A DNA stretch of 64,000 nucleotides. Origin: Adineta steineri. Lineage: Eukaryota; Rotifera; Eurotatoria; Adinetida; Adinetidae. The translations under genes and the position numbers were made by a program. Shown piece by piece: positions 11,728-27,162 of the stretch; the first letter of the stretch is position 1, and each line of letters begins with the position of its first letter. Under the pieces are notes generated by a model, which did not search any database, had not been told where the DNA came from, and saw only the letters and a list, made by a program, of their open reading frames with translations. The stretch lies in the NCBI GenBank assembly GCA_905250115.1, contig CAJNOI010000006.1:267327-331326 (forward strand). The letters are read 5' to 3'.

Positions 11728-11827
11728 NNNNNNNNNNNNNNNNNNNNNNNNNNNNNNNNNNNNNNNNNNNNNNNNNNNNNNNNNNNNNNNNNNNNNNNNN
11801 NNNNNNNNNNNNNNNNNNNNNNNNNNN
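11728..11827. other. Assembly gap (100 N)
   Basis: Exactly 100 N, the usual placeholder for a gap of unknown size. The true gap must be larger: the fumarase reading frame on one side lacks its last third (about 180 codons) and the U1A-type gene on the other side lacks its start. Confidence 0.97.
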
Positions 11828-12960
11828 TTTTCTACTTACTTAAACTAACGGCTAATGTATTGAGTGCTCCACTTAATTCAACCATTGTATCATGTGTTGC
11901 TAATGCTTCAAATTTATTTGGTGCATCAACAAATGGTAATTTTGTAAGTTTTTGTAATTCTGCAGCAACAAATTTACCAAATCCTTTTGGTGTATTAATA
12001 CCTGTACCAACAGCTGTTCCACCAATAGCTAATTCATATAAACGTGGTTCAGGTGTTTTTAAACGTTCAATACCCATAGCTATTTGATGTGTATAAGCAG
12101 AAAATTCTTGTCCAAGTGTCATCGGTACAGCATCTTGTAAATGTGTTCGACCAATTTTATAAATTGATGAAAAAGCTTCCGATTTCTTTTTCAATTCATC
12201 ATGAAGATGTTTTAATGCTGGATGTAATCGACGTTTTAATTCGAGTACAGCAGCAATATGCATAGCTGTAGGAAATGTATCATTTGAACTTTGACTTTTA
12301 TTAACATGATCATTTGGATGAACCGGTTTTTTACTTCCCATTGTACCACCAAGAATTTGTATTGCTCGATTGGAAACAACTTCATTAACATTCATATTTG
12401 ATTGTGTACCTGATCCTGTTTGCCAAACACTTAAAGGAAAATGATCATATAATTTTCCAGCAATAACTTCATCACATGCTTGTCCAATAGCATCCGACAC
12501 CTTTTTATCAAGACCAAATTGTTGATTAACAGTTGCACATGCTTTTTTTAAATAACCAAATGCTTCTATTAATGGTAATGGCATACGATCTAAACATTTA
12601 AATGACTTATTTTACAAAAAAAAAGATTTCGAAATGTATCAATTATATACCAGTTGGTAAGCCTATATTAAAATGATACATTGAACGAGCTGTTTGTGCT
12701 CCATAATATGATGAAGTTGATACTTTAATAGGACCAAATGTATCAGATTCTGTACGTGTCTCACCAGTTGGCTCAGGAATATCATGATGACTCATTCTTA
12801 TAATCTACAATGAATAATTAGAAGAAACTTTTAATCTCAATAAATTTTCATTTACCATATGTGGATTAAAACTCGAAATAGTTGGTAAGGACATTCGAAT
12901 ATGTCCTTTTAAAGCAGCTCGACTGCATACTGGTAAAACACGACACAAATGAGATGCCAT
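11828..12960 (-). CDS. FH: Class II fumarate hydratase, mitochondrial-type, 3' end lost in gap
   Basis: Fumarase interconverts fumarate and malate in the TCA cycle. Exon 1 ends the 35-residue basic N-terminus starting [19 protein letters not shown], a plausible mitochondrial targeting signal. The next exon has [20 protein letters not shown] and the third carries [38 protein letters not shown] and [17 protein letters not shown], all conserved substrate- and active-site blocks (including the catalytic His in [11 protein letters not shown]). It stops at a GT donor after [10 protein letters not shown] at about 11838. The GSSxMPxKxN catalytic loop and C-terminal domain would lie in the N gap. The family is about 490-510 aa and about 340 are visible. 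Confidence 0.95.
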
Positions 12961-13285
12961 CTAAATAAGATTTTGAAAAAAATAGATCTATATTTGATTG
13001 TTTATATCGTTTGAAAGAAATAGAAGAGATATTAATTTCGTTTTTAAGAGACAAAAAAAAATACATGGAATAATTATACACATATAAATCCTGGAAAGAC
13101 CTAATATATCAGACAGAAAGAGAGAAAGAGAAAGAAAAAAAATAATAATAAAGACAAAATAGAATTCTATTACATTGCAGTAATACAGAGAAAAAGTACA
13201 ATAATAACAAAAAATAAAGTACGTTAAGAATTTATCCGACAAAACAGTGAGAAAAAAAACATATCTATATATGTTATCAATTGGT
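12961..13285. other. Intergenic between FH and MELK
   Basis: 325 bases, AT-rich with purine-rich runs (AGAAAGAGAAAG). No feature recognised beyond the expected FH promoter. Confidence 0.5.
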
Positions 13286-17066
<3,781 letters not shown>

Positions 17067-20000
17067 ATGGGCCTATTAACACAAGGACGTCCATTAAGTT
17101 GGGCAGAAACAAAAAAATATGTTCAATATACACGTGAACATGGTGTAGAACAATTTATAAATCTTTATAAAAAACTTAAAGATCGCCGAAATGATTGTCT
17201 TAAATGGGGAGATGAGGTATTAAATAATTCTCGAATGACAAATTAATACTATATAAAATATTTCAGGTAGAATTTATTATGGTTCGTTTTGATCATGAAA
17301 AGAAAAAAGTACAATTAGTTCTCAAAGCTCATAAACTTCTACCTATTCTTATGGAACCTGAAAATCAAAATTGCGAGTAATTTTAATTCATAAATATATC
17401 AATCAAATTAAGAGATTATTCTTATTTTTTTTTCTAATCAAATGTTTAGTAATTGTACATCACTATGGCGACCAGAATATACAGTGAGTTTTGCTAAATT
17501 AAAGAAGGTCGAAGATATCTTATAGTTGATATTATAGGATTATATGATTGAAGGAACACCAGGTAAACCATATGGATATCTACCAGCACATTTCAATATG
17601 GTAGAAGCTAATATGCGTTTACGGTAAAATTTGTAAAATACTATTACTAAACGAATTTTGTTTATTAGACGAAAACAAGCTCAAGAATTACTTGATAAGG
17701 ATGAATATGTATTAAGTACTTCAAACTTTCCACGGTATAAACCTTCTTTTAGAATCATTATTTTTGTTTTTTTATATATTTCTTTTTTTTTAGAAACGGA
17801 TGTCCTGATTGTACATGGCCTACATATAAATCAACATTAGACACATCGGTATCTAATTCACTCTGTTTTCCAGATCAAGTCATATTTCCTGATCATCCTC
17901 GATTTAAGTAATAAATAAATAAATAAAAAAAATACGAATTATTCGAATATATATTTATTTTTAGAACATTAACACAAAATATCCGTTCACGACGTGATGC
18001 TAAAATTGCTCTCAATGTTCCGAGTATATATACTAAATTAAATAGAATATTCGGATATATTTAATTATTCTAGTTTTCATTGATACAAATACTCCTCGAC
18101 CATTCATTGAAGATTTTTCTATTTATGGTGATGATTATGGTGCTTATGGAACTGCTGCTCTTAAAGATCATATCTATCTTGATGCTATGGGTTTAGGTAT
18201 GGGTTGTTGTTGTTTACAAGTTACTTTTCAAGCACAATCAATCGATGAAGCACGATTTCTTTATGATCAACTTACACCATTAACTCCTATCATGGTAAAA
18301 GAAATGAATTAATTTTTCAGTGAACATTTTGTTCATTATTTATTTTTTACAGTTAGCAATGAGTGCATCATCACCAATTTGGCGTAGATATTTAGCTGAA
18401 ATTGATTGCCGATGGAATGTTTTATGTGCAATGTCTGATGATCGAACAGCTGAGGAACGAGGATTTGAAGTAAATACCAACGATCCTATATTAATTATTT
18501 ATCCGATAACAGATTTATGTACGATTTATTTTTAGCCATTAAAAAACGATCGATTTCGTATACCTAAATCTCGTTATTCAAGTGTTGATTGTTACATATC
18601 ACCTGAAAGTGCGAAATACAATGATATTGAAATTGTTCAAGATATGAATGTTTTTAATAAACTTATTGAGAATGGTAAAACTATTTTAATATTTATATTA
18701 TTGTTATTATACTTTACTTCAAATAGGTATTGATCATTTATTAGCCCAACATATCGCACATTTATTTATTCGTGATACAGTTATTTTATTTGAAGAAAAC
18801 CTTCATCTTGATGATACAAAGGATACTGATCATTTTGAAGTAAAAACATCTTTTTTTTTATTTTATTTTGTTTCTAAATCTTTTAATTTTAGAATATTAA
18901 TTCAACTAATTGGCAATCAATGAGATTTAAACCACCTCCAGTTAATAGTAATATTGGTTGGCGAGTAGAATTTCGACCGACAGAAGTAAAATGAAAATAT
19001 TCTTTTATTTTTAAATCAATTTTTTCTTATCTTTAGTTACAAATGACTGATTTTGAAAATGCAGCATTTGTCACATTTATTGTTTTATTAACACGTGCAA
19101 TTATGACATATAATTTAAATTTACTTATACCTATTTCTAATGTAAGACAAAAGAAAAGAATATGATTATATAAAAATTTATTAAATTTAGGTTGATGAAA
19201 ATATGCAAGTTGCACAGCAACGTGATGCATTTCGACATCAAAAATTTCATTTTCGAAAATCTCTTTCAACAAGTATATTTTAAATATAATAACAGAGAAG
19301 AAATTGAGGATTTACACGCTCTATCTTCTTTTCTGATAATACGTTTTTTAGAAAAAGTTAGTGACCTTCTTTTTGAGAGTGCAAAGACAACCTAAGTAGA
19401 TGAGAGAAATTGACGAAGGTGTAAAGCAAAACTAAATCAAATTCAGTTTTAACGAGTAGTATATAAAAATTAGAGGCAAATGATCCAAGTCAGAATTACA
19501 ATCATATCACTGTTTCTAATCTATATTAATAGAATTTCGAAACTCTAGCGAAAAATGTTATTTAAGACTAATATCTTGTATTATTTTTATTCAGAACAAA
19601 CACCTAATACACCTTGTATGAATTCTGTTCAGAAAAATATATTTCAAGAAGATAATCCTGAAAATCGATGTGAACATCGTCTTATGACAATCAATGAAAT
19701 CATAAATGGATCAGTAAAATTATCTTCTATCTAGATATATTCATGTGTATATATTGATTAATATTTTAGAATGAATTTGTTGGTCTTTTAAATATTGTTC
19801 AAGAATATTTAACTAATATCGAAGTTGATGCTGATACACGATGTACTATTAATCAATATCTAAATTTAATTAGTCAACGTGCTGCTGGTATGTAAAAATA
19901 ATGAATTGAATTTATTTACATTATATTATTTCAAGGTACGTTAATGACAAATGCTAGTTGGATGCGTCATTTTGTAGCAAATCATCCATCGTATAAACAT

Positions 20001-20204
20001 GATTCAGTTGTAACAGATGAAATCGCTTATGATCTTTTATGGAAAATGAAAAAAATAGCAAATGATGAAGATCATTGTCCAGAAGTATTACCAAAAATGT
20101 CATCGAAAACAACACTTGATGTATCAGCAGCAATTCAAAAAGCTAATAATGAATTAGAAGTGAAACGATCTTTAATACAACAAAATCAATCATTAAAAAA
20201 TTAA
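17067..20204 (+). CDS. GCLC: Glutamate-cysteine ligase catalytic subunit
   Basis: First, rate-limiting enzyme of glutathione synthesis: ATP-dependent joining of glutamate and cysteine. About 16 exons. Start [18 protein letters not shown] matches the animal family start exactly. Successive exons carry LKWGDE + [223 protein letters not shown] and [20 protein letters not shown]. It ends QNQSLKN, TAA at 20202-20204. One intron (about 19274-19594) is some 320 bases, the rest 45-70. Near full length with no lesion seen. Confidence 0.96.
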
Positions 20205-20648
20205 TATGAAAATTATATAACATTTACATATTACTTTTTTTCGTGAATATTATTTGGGTTTTTTTTTGAAAATAATTTTTCAATTAATTATCTTCTACGA
20301 CTTGCTAATCTTTATTTGATATTTTACGCATATTCACGCAATCTGTCTTAAACTATTATGTTTCTCTATTTCTACAATATCCATTAAAATAAACTTCAAT
20401 TTATGCATTAGGAAAATTCTTTTTTTTTAAATTTATATATACATTATCTAATATTATTTTTCAGATAGCTATGAATTTGGAATTAAAGTTTTACAAATTA
20501 GTAAATAATAGAAAACGAGTTTAAAAATCAATTTCATAAAACGGAAAGAATATTATTGTCTTGTTGATAGTTCAGAAGGGATGATAATTGAAAAAAAATT
20601 ATTATTTAGTTCATTCATATATTTCTTTTCACCAATATCAATTACTAG
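20205..20648. other. Convergent intergenic region
   Basis: 444 bases between the 3' ends of GCLC (plus) and the GOLGA7-like gene (minus). AT-rich; nothing recognised. Confidence 0.5.
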
Positions 20649-21280
20649 CTAAAATATAAATGGAATTAGCATATATATTATACTAAACACTGTGGACAAA
20701 CAATGAATATTAAAACTTACAAAGTGTAATTTCTTTTTGTTCGATATTATTTCCATAAAATACCAGCTACATGATGGTGATCTTATTGAATATTTGTTTG
20801 ATTCTATTGCAACTATTTCGTCTAATTTAACTTTTTCTAGCCATCTTATCAAAGAACATACAACAATCCCATAAATTGCACTGCCTAATATTACAGTACC
20901 TCCAATATAGATTGGAGTTATCATTAGTTTTTCGTTATGACTTAATGTTGTTATCAAATTAGAAAGAATTAATATCGTTCCAGACATACACAAAAAATAC
21001 CATAGGATAATTAACCATTTTATTGCATTAGAAAAAAGCACCCGATTAATATTGTTAATCGATTCACGAAATTCATCTTCGGTAATAAATCCATTTAGAC
21101 GAATAGGATAAACGGAATTAAATTTCAACTTCCAACATCCATCTGAAGACATACCACATCAATATAATTCGATAAAATAATATCAAAATAAATAATGAAT
21201 ACTTTACCACGAACCATCATGACTTCAATTAGATTTGGGTTCAGCATTGTACCATGATCAGTCTTCTCTATCATATTCAT
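20649..21280 (-). CDS. Small membrane protein resembling the GOLGA7/ERF4 family
   Basis: Exon 1 (about 21207-21280) MNMIEKTDHGTMLNPNLIE; the 3' splice site at TCTTCAG joins VMMVR to DGCWKLKFNSVYPIRLNGFI. The motif FNSVYP..LNGFITEDEFRESINNINR resembles the start of the GOLGA7/ERF4 (palmitoyltransferase accessory) and CHIC families (F-x(2)-x-P..L.G.I...F..TI..IN). Two strongly hydrophobic spans follow (WLIILWYFLCMSGTILILSN and YIGGTVILGSAIYGIVVCSL), then KVKLDEIVAIESNKY. Two TM segments are not typical of GOLGA7, so this may be a lineage-specific relative. The C-terminus is uncertain: a 45-nt intron within the last 100 bases is possible. Function not established. Confidence 0.55.
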
Positions 21281-22030
21281 TAATCTAAAATGAACATTTG
21301 TATGTAAATACTTTTAGATCTGTGTCACTTAACTTTCTGCAGAACATAATGATACTTTTATCTCAAAGATGTCAAAAATATGTTCTCTCAGAATATAAAA
21401 ATAAGTAAGAGAGCGGTTTGAAAATACAACTTCCCACTTTCATTAAAACTTTTTCAAATATTATAGTATTCTGTACATTGTTTTATAAAATAACTGATCT
21501 CTCCTTTCTGTTAATTCTTACCGATTATTTGAATTAATTATTATCCGCGAATGATAGTAAATAAATTTTTTATCGGATTGATTTGTTGTAGGATTTTATT
21601 TTCTTTGTTACCTGTTTTAAACTTACGAATTTTAATAATTATTTAACTTGATTGTATTCTCTATTGTATTAGATGTAACAAACGCTCAAAAATGAATAAA
21701 AGATAAGAGAAATGTGATAAGAATTTATGATATCTCTTCATACTTTTTACATGAATTATAAAAGAGTGGACAAAGACCATTTTTGTCTGATGTAACATAT
21801 AGATAAACATATACATTTCTGCTCTTTTTTTGTTTCATATTTTTATAACATGAGCAGTGTAATGAAACAAAAAACATACTTCTGAAAGACTTATGTGATT
21901 TAATTCATATCTGAATAATAAATATATAGAAGCAATTGTTACTGGCATATTTTCTGATCTTTTATGATAGAACTTAATTATCAATTGATAAGAAATGAGT
22001 ATGGGAATCTTATTTATTTTAAAAAATTTG
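21281..22030. other. Intergenic, no gene recognised
   Basis: AT-rich spacer between the GOLGA7-like gene and the first copy of the tandem duplication. It should hold the promoter of the minus-strand gene. Confidence 0.4.
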
Positions 22031-23610
22031 TATTAAAACTCAAAAACAATGAAGTATTGTTAGAAAATTTTACAAAATGTGTATGTGCATTTAATTCAAC
22101 TACATAACCATCCTTTCATAAATGAAATGCAATATTCATTATGAGCATCGTTATTGTTAAAAAGATCATAGATATATACTTTAGATACTGTATAAAACCG
22201 GTATTCATGCATGTTTCTTATATATGAAGTAAATTTTTAACTATGACATAGAAAGTTTATGTATAAGTCATACTGTATAACTTATACAGTGTAGTATCAA
22301 TCTTAGAATCATAAAAGCAATATGAAAAAGAAATCAATTGATTACGGTTCGACTAATGCACTTTCTATTCAGTTCTGTTAGCTACGGGTCAATGAAGACA
22401 AAATAGTACATTTCACACAACATGTTTGAAAAAAAGAGTCAAATAGGAAGAACAAAAATAAAATGTGATTGAGAAAACGATTTAATGTATGATGTCATGA
22501 ATAATATGATCAAAAAGGAAATAACCAACTCATTTTTTTTTGATATGATGCATTTGAAAAATTACTGAAATATATTGATTATATATAACACACAGATTTT
22601 TCTCATTTCTCATCATTTCTTCAAGATGACCCACCATATTGTTGAACGCCCTATAGGTGGAAATCAAGATAAGTTCTTTTTATGGGCAATGGTTATTCTT
22701 CCAATTTTATCATTGTGTGCATATGTTGGCGATGCATTTTACTTTTATCATGAAGCCCTTGAACAAACTCCATCACTCTATGAAGGTCTACTCTCGACAA
22801 TTCTTATTCTCTTTGCCTACCTTCAATACTGTGCACCAATCAAATCAAGAGAATTACGTTTGGCTTATCATATCTTGCTATATATACTTATCGAAACTGG
22901 ACATGTTGGCTATATTTTCGCATACAGTTGTACAAAGGATCTATTCTCTGTTATAATATTTGTGGGGTGGATGCTATGTGATACATTTTTTACAGCAGGA
23001 TTAATCTATTGTCGTATATATCGTCAACTTCATTTCCACATTGAAGTGGAAAATAAACATATTTTTCATTTTATATCTCGATTAGATGTCATCCTTGCTC
23101 TTTTTATACCTGTCTTTCTTAATAAGGATCTTTCAACAACTACTCGTGATAGTATTGCATTCTTTCTATTATTTGATTTCTTCTCGGAGAAATACGAACA
23201 CTTTAGTAGTATTTGGATCAAAGCTTGTCTTTATTTATTCGCCGCTGTTACAACGATTTCCATCGCATGTGAATGGCTCTACTTTCGTTTTGACGAAGAC
23301 GTCTTTAATAGCATTACCGACATAGCTGAACTTGTTGCTGGATGTTTGTGCAACTCTCTAATTATTATGCAATTTTTTCCTTATCATTTCAAGCCAAGGC
23401 ATTTACAAGAAATGGCACATCAGTCACAAGTTGCTGTCGTTGGTACTTAATCAGACTCTCATGTATAATTATTGAAATATGGTACTTTAGTAGATTATTT
23501 TTGTGTATGTTCTTGAATAGTAATCTTTATTTATTATTATTAAATCTACAAAGAAATAGATTATGATCGAATATTGTTTTCATAATAAGATCTTTTCAAC
23601 ACTTGTGCAT
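22030..23610 (+). repeat. Tandem duplication, copy A (about 1.6 kb)
   Basis: Includes about 590 bases of 5' flank, the coding sequence at 22626-23450 and about 160 bases of 3' flank. All three parts align with copy B, for example CAAAAACARTGAAGTATYGT upstream, TATAACACACAGATTTTT just before the start, and AATATTGTTTTCATRATAAG downstream. Confidence 0.85.
22626..23450 (+). CDS. Uncharacterised intronless multipass membrane protein, copy A
   Basis: 274 aa in one exon. ATG at 22626 is chosen because copy B has its ATG at the matching place; upstream in-frame residues are not conserved. About seven or eight hydrophobic spans: FFLWAMVILPILSLCAYVGD, LLSTILILFAYLQYC, LAYHILLYILIETGHVGYIF, VIIFVGWMLCDTFFTAGLIY, DVILALFIPVFLN, IAFFLLFDFF, WIKACLYLFAAVTTISIACE, AELVAGCLCNSLIIMQFFPY. 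Conserved between copies: SLYEGLLSTI, CAPIKSR, FLLFDFFSEKYEH and the MQFFPYHFK end. No catalytic motif or known family recognised. Intron-free, unlike most genes here, so a retrocopy or horizontally acquired origin should be considered. Confidence 0.85.
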   Translation: MTHHIVERPIGGNQDKFFLWAMVILPILSLCAYVGDAFYFYHEALEQTPSLYEGLLSTILILFAYLQYCAPIKSRELRLAYHILLYILIETGHVGYIFAYSCTKDLFSVIIFVGWMLCDTFFTAGLIYCRIYRQLHFHIEVENKHIFHFISRLDVILALFIPVFLNKDLSTTTRDSIAFFLLFDFFSEKYEHFSSIWIKACLYLFAAVTTISIACEWLYFRFDEDVFNSITDIAELVAGCLCNSLIIMQFFPYHFKPRHLQEMAHQSQVAVVGT

Positions 23611-24010
23611 TCAAAAAACATCTTAAGTGAGAAATCGACTTTTAAGGGGGGTAGCGGGTGTTTATAACTTATCAATTCAAAAATGTTCGGCAAATGTTTT
23701 ATCTATTTTAATAAAAAAATGTTTCGTTTCATTTTTGTACGAAAAACCTTCGTCACAAACCAAAGATAAAATGAAATATGAGAAATATAGTTAAAAAGTA
23801 GAATATCTCTTGCACATTCGATTGAATTTGCTAAACCATTGTAGTTAATGTAATAGATATTCGTAAGTTAGTCATAGTTTGAAAATCAATGATCAAGATT
23901 TTTTATCATTTTATTTGAGAACTAACTAAATAACAATTTGTTGCTTATATAAAAAGACAAATATTATCTACTGTCTTAAGTAAATCGTAATTACGATCTC
24001 ATTCATAATT
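23451..24010. other. Spacer between tandem copies
   Basis: The first ~160 bases are the duplicated 3' flank of copy A. The rest is unique AT-rich sequence with one G-run (GGGGGG) near 23646; no gene seen. Confidence 0.5.
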
Positions 24011-25570
24011 CTAATTGTATTAAAATTCAAAAACAGTGAAGTATCGTAAGCAAATCTTATAGAATGTATATGTGCATCGTTGTTATTAAAAAGATAATAG
24101 ATATATGCATTAAATATTGTACAAAAACGGTACTCATCCATTTTTCTTATATATAAACTAGATTTTTAATTGTGACATAGACAGATTATGCAAATAGTTA
24201 TACAGTATAGTATTAATCTTAGAATCATAAAAGCAATACGAAAAAGGAACCAGTTGATTCCACTTGGATTCATGCACTTTATATTCAGTTCTATTAATTA
24301 CAGGTGACTGAGTAGAAAATAATATATTTCACGTGTAATGTTTGAAAACCGAGAGTCATATCGGAAGAACAAAAATAAAATATGATTGAAAACGATTTGA
24401 TGTATGATGTCATGAATAATATAATCAAACGGAAAAAACCACCTTACTTTGTTATGACATCATGCATTTGAGAAATTATTGAAATAGATTGATTATATAT
24501 AACACACAGATTTTTTCCATTTTTATTATTTCTCCAAGATGCTTCACCATATTGCTGTACGTCCTGTAGGCGAAAACCAAGATGGTTTTTTTCTATGGGC
24601 AATGATCATTCTTCCAATTTTATCATTGTGTGCATATGTTGGTGATGCATTTTACTTTTATCATGTTGCACATCATACAACTCCATCACTCTACGAAGGT
24701 CTACTCTCAACAATCCTTATTCTTTTCGCCTACCTTCAATATTGTGCGCCAATCAAATCAAGAGCATTACGTTTGGCTTATCATATTTTGTTATATATCC
24801 TTATTGAAGTTGGTCATATTGGCTATATCCTTACATATAGTTATAAGAAGAATGTATTCTCTGTTATAATATTTGTGGGATGGATGCTATGTGATACAGT
24901 TTTTACTGCAGCATTAATTTACTGTCGTGTATATCGTGGATGTGAACGTGAACGTGAACGTGAACGTGGACATCTATCTAGACTTGATGTCCATATTGAT
25001 GCAGAAAATAAAGATATTTTCCATTTTATATCCCGATTAGATGTTATTCTTGCTCTTTTTATACCAATCTTTCTTAATGCAGACTTCTCGACAACTACTC
25101 GAGATAATATTGCATTCTTTCTGTTATTTGATTTCTTCTCGGAGAAATATGAACATTTTCATAGAGCTTGGATCAAAGCTTGTCTTTATTTATTTGCTGC
25201 TGTTACAACAGTTTCCATAGCATGTGAATGGCTTTACTTTGGTTTTCATACTGACATCTTTCATCAAATTACCGATATATCTGAACTGGTTGCCGCATGT
25301 TTCTGCTACACTTTAATTATAATGCAATTTTTTCCTTATCATTTTAAATCGAGCTACTCAGAAGGAAGGAAACAACAGTTACAAGGTGCTGCCGCCGATA
25401 CTCAATTGGACGCACGTGTATGATTATTGAAATACGGTATTTCAATAAATTATTTTTGTGTATGCCCTCGAATAGTACTCCTTTTTTACTATTATCATAT
25501 CTAGGAAAAAATAAATTATGGTCAAATATTGTTTTCATGATAAGCCACTCTCAATATTTCTGCATTCCAA
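24010..25570 (+). repeat. Tandem duplication, copy B (about 1.56 kb)
   Basis: Direct-repeat partner of copy A, offset by about 1.95 kb. Similarity extends through the 5' flank (including AATCTTAGAATCATAAAAGC), the gene and the first ~150 bases of the 3' flank, so a whole transcription unit was copied rather than an mRNA. Confidence 0.85.
24539..25423 (+). CDS. Uncharacterised intronless multipass membrane protein, copy B
   Basis: 294 aa, paralogue of the gene at 22626-23450 with the same topology (FFLWAMIILPILSLCAYVGD, VIIFVGWMLCDTVFTAALIY, WIKACLYLFAAVTTVSIACE, MQFFPYHFK). Copy B differs at the loop after TM4: where copy A has YRQLHFHIEVENK, copy B has YRGCERERERERGHLSRLDV followed by HIDAENK. 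The ER repeat is encoded by a GAACGT hexamer microsatellite (about 24938-24970), and SRLDV is a second copy of the SRLDV found 16 residues later. The C-terminus is also different and longer. Frame is intact throughout, so both copies look functional. Confidence 0.85.
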   Translation: MLHHIAVRPVGENQDGFFLWAMIILPILSLCAYVGDAFYFYHVAHHTTPSLYEGLLSTILILFAYLQYCAPIKSRALRLAYHILLYILIEVGHIGYILTYSYKKNVFSVIIFVGWMLCDTVFTAALIYCRVYRGCERERERERGHLSRLDVHIDAENKDIFHFISRLDVILALFIPIFLNADFSTTTRDNIAFFLLFDFFSEKYEHFHRAWIKACLYLFAAVTTVSIACEWLYFGFHTDIFHQITDISELVAACFCYTLIIMQFFPYHFKSSYSEGRKQQLQGAAADTQLDARV

Positions 25571-26358
25571 GATATTTATGAAATATATTTTTTAAAATGT
25601 CATAGTCGAGATTTATTCAATTCATACATTACTTTTTTGTACAAACCGATGATGATGTAATTCAATAATATGTAAGCTATAAACATGATTCATTTGCACG
25701 GACAAATTCAATATGAATGTAAATATTTCCATCTATTTTTTTGTTAATTTGTATGTTGGTATTTTCGAAATAAACATGATTAATTAATATGCGCAGAAAG
25801 CAAAACGGACACGTATAAGTGTTTGTATATGAAGGTATGAGAGAGTGAAATTACATATGTGTATACTCACGTGTAAATAAATTCAACCCTCTATGTGTAA
25901 TCATGTGGTAATTTTTTATTCTATATCAATTTTAATATAACGATTCTGTCTGGGGCGTTTCTCTCATTTACTGAAAAATAATCACACATCTATGTCTATA
26001 GTAAAAAAACTGTTTTTACCTACGAGAGTAGTTTCAGTAAAAATGCGTGATAGAATAAAGTATAGATATCATACTTCAAAATGTATGATTTTAACTCGTA
26101 AAATATTCTAGATATGAATACACATATGATCCATAAGATTTGAATCCCTATTACATTCGCGATCATGATATATGTTCCAATACAAATTTTAAGATTCTGC
26201 TATCTTCTAAAATAACAAAGAAACGTTCAGATTAATACATCTGATTTTGAACGAACAAAACAACGTGACCAATAAGTTAAAGAAAGAAAAAGAGAAAATT
26301 AGATGTATAGACACATGAAATACATGTTCGTTAATTTAAACGAACTTTTGCATTTATT
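25571..26358. other. Intergenic upstream of HORMAD gene
   Basis: AT-rich, no coding frame or RNA gene recognised. Must contain the promoter of the HORMA gene. Confidence 0.45.
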
Positions 26359-27162
26359 ATGTCGTCGTTAAATATTGATTCTCGTGAATGGAATAAATTA
26401 TTTCCATCAGATATTAATACAGAATCAGATTCCATCTTATTTATTCATCGTCTATTTACTGTAACTCTATCAGTATTAACTGCTAAACGACATATTTTTT
26501 CAAATGATCATTTTTCATCAAAAAAACTTGGTTCATTATTTGTTCCACTATTTACTCGACCAACATCTCTCATCGAACAAAAACGATTTAATTCAACAGT
26601 TTTCTCATGGGTACTTCAATATTCTTATACCAAAAAACACCTTGTCTTCACATTTTTTTGTATATTCATTCTTTAGATTCAAGGTGTGTCTCAAGCTATT
26701 ACTCAAAGTTATTTAAAATTAGCTACTTTTTTTGTGATTTCAAAAAAAGATGATACAGTACTTGAAATGTATGAATATTATTTTGCTTATAATAATACTG
26801 GATCAGATACTCATAATGAAAGTTTTTTAAGTACAACATCAACGGATGATATTCAACAACAAGTTTTCAAAGCAATCGAACAAATCAATCAATTTATTGA
26901 TGAACGTCTTGAGCCAATTATTAATCGTTCAGATTATCGTTTTTGTCTTAAAATTCAATATAATACATCAATAACACCTAATGATTATCAACCAACAGGT
27001 TTTATTGATTCATGTGAAATAATTTCACCAGTTAATTGGAAAAAAATTCTAACAACAAAAATACAAAGTTCAAGAAAAATTTTAGCACAAATTAAAACAA
27101 CACATCATAAAATGTTACTTGTATTTCGAACACCAACATTGAATTCAACTTTTAGAAAATAA
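26359..27162 (+). CDS. HORMA-domain meiotic protein (HORMAD1/2-like)
   Basis: Chromosome-axis protein family of meiosis (Hop1/HORMAD). Two exons, 26359-26610 and 26677-27162, joined across a 66-nt GT..AG intron in frame (FSWV junction reads FSW + IQGVSQAI). 245 aa. The HORMA core is clear: SILFIHRLFTVTLSVLTAKR, FNSTVFSW + IQGVSQ, LEMYEYYFAYNN, NRSDYRFCLKIQYNTSITP, NDYQPTGFID. The YN-x-x-TP-x-DYQP-x-GF block is diagnostic of HORMAD rather than MAD2, REV7 or p31comet. The protein ends soon after the HORMA domain, without the long C-terminal tail and closure motif of HORMAD1 (about 390 aa); a further 3' exon cannot be excluded. Confidence 0.88.

Noticed and set aside
19033-19272. Open frame opposite GCLC
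   Set aside because: Antisense shadow of a conserved GCLC exon.
22657-22956. Open frames inside the tandem membrane protein genes (also 23086, 23342, 24630)
   Set aside because: Off-frame shadows; they are less conserved between copies than the 22626 and 24539 frames.
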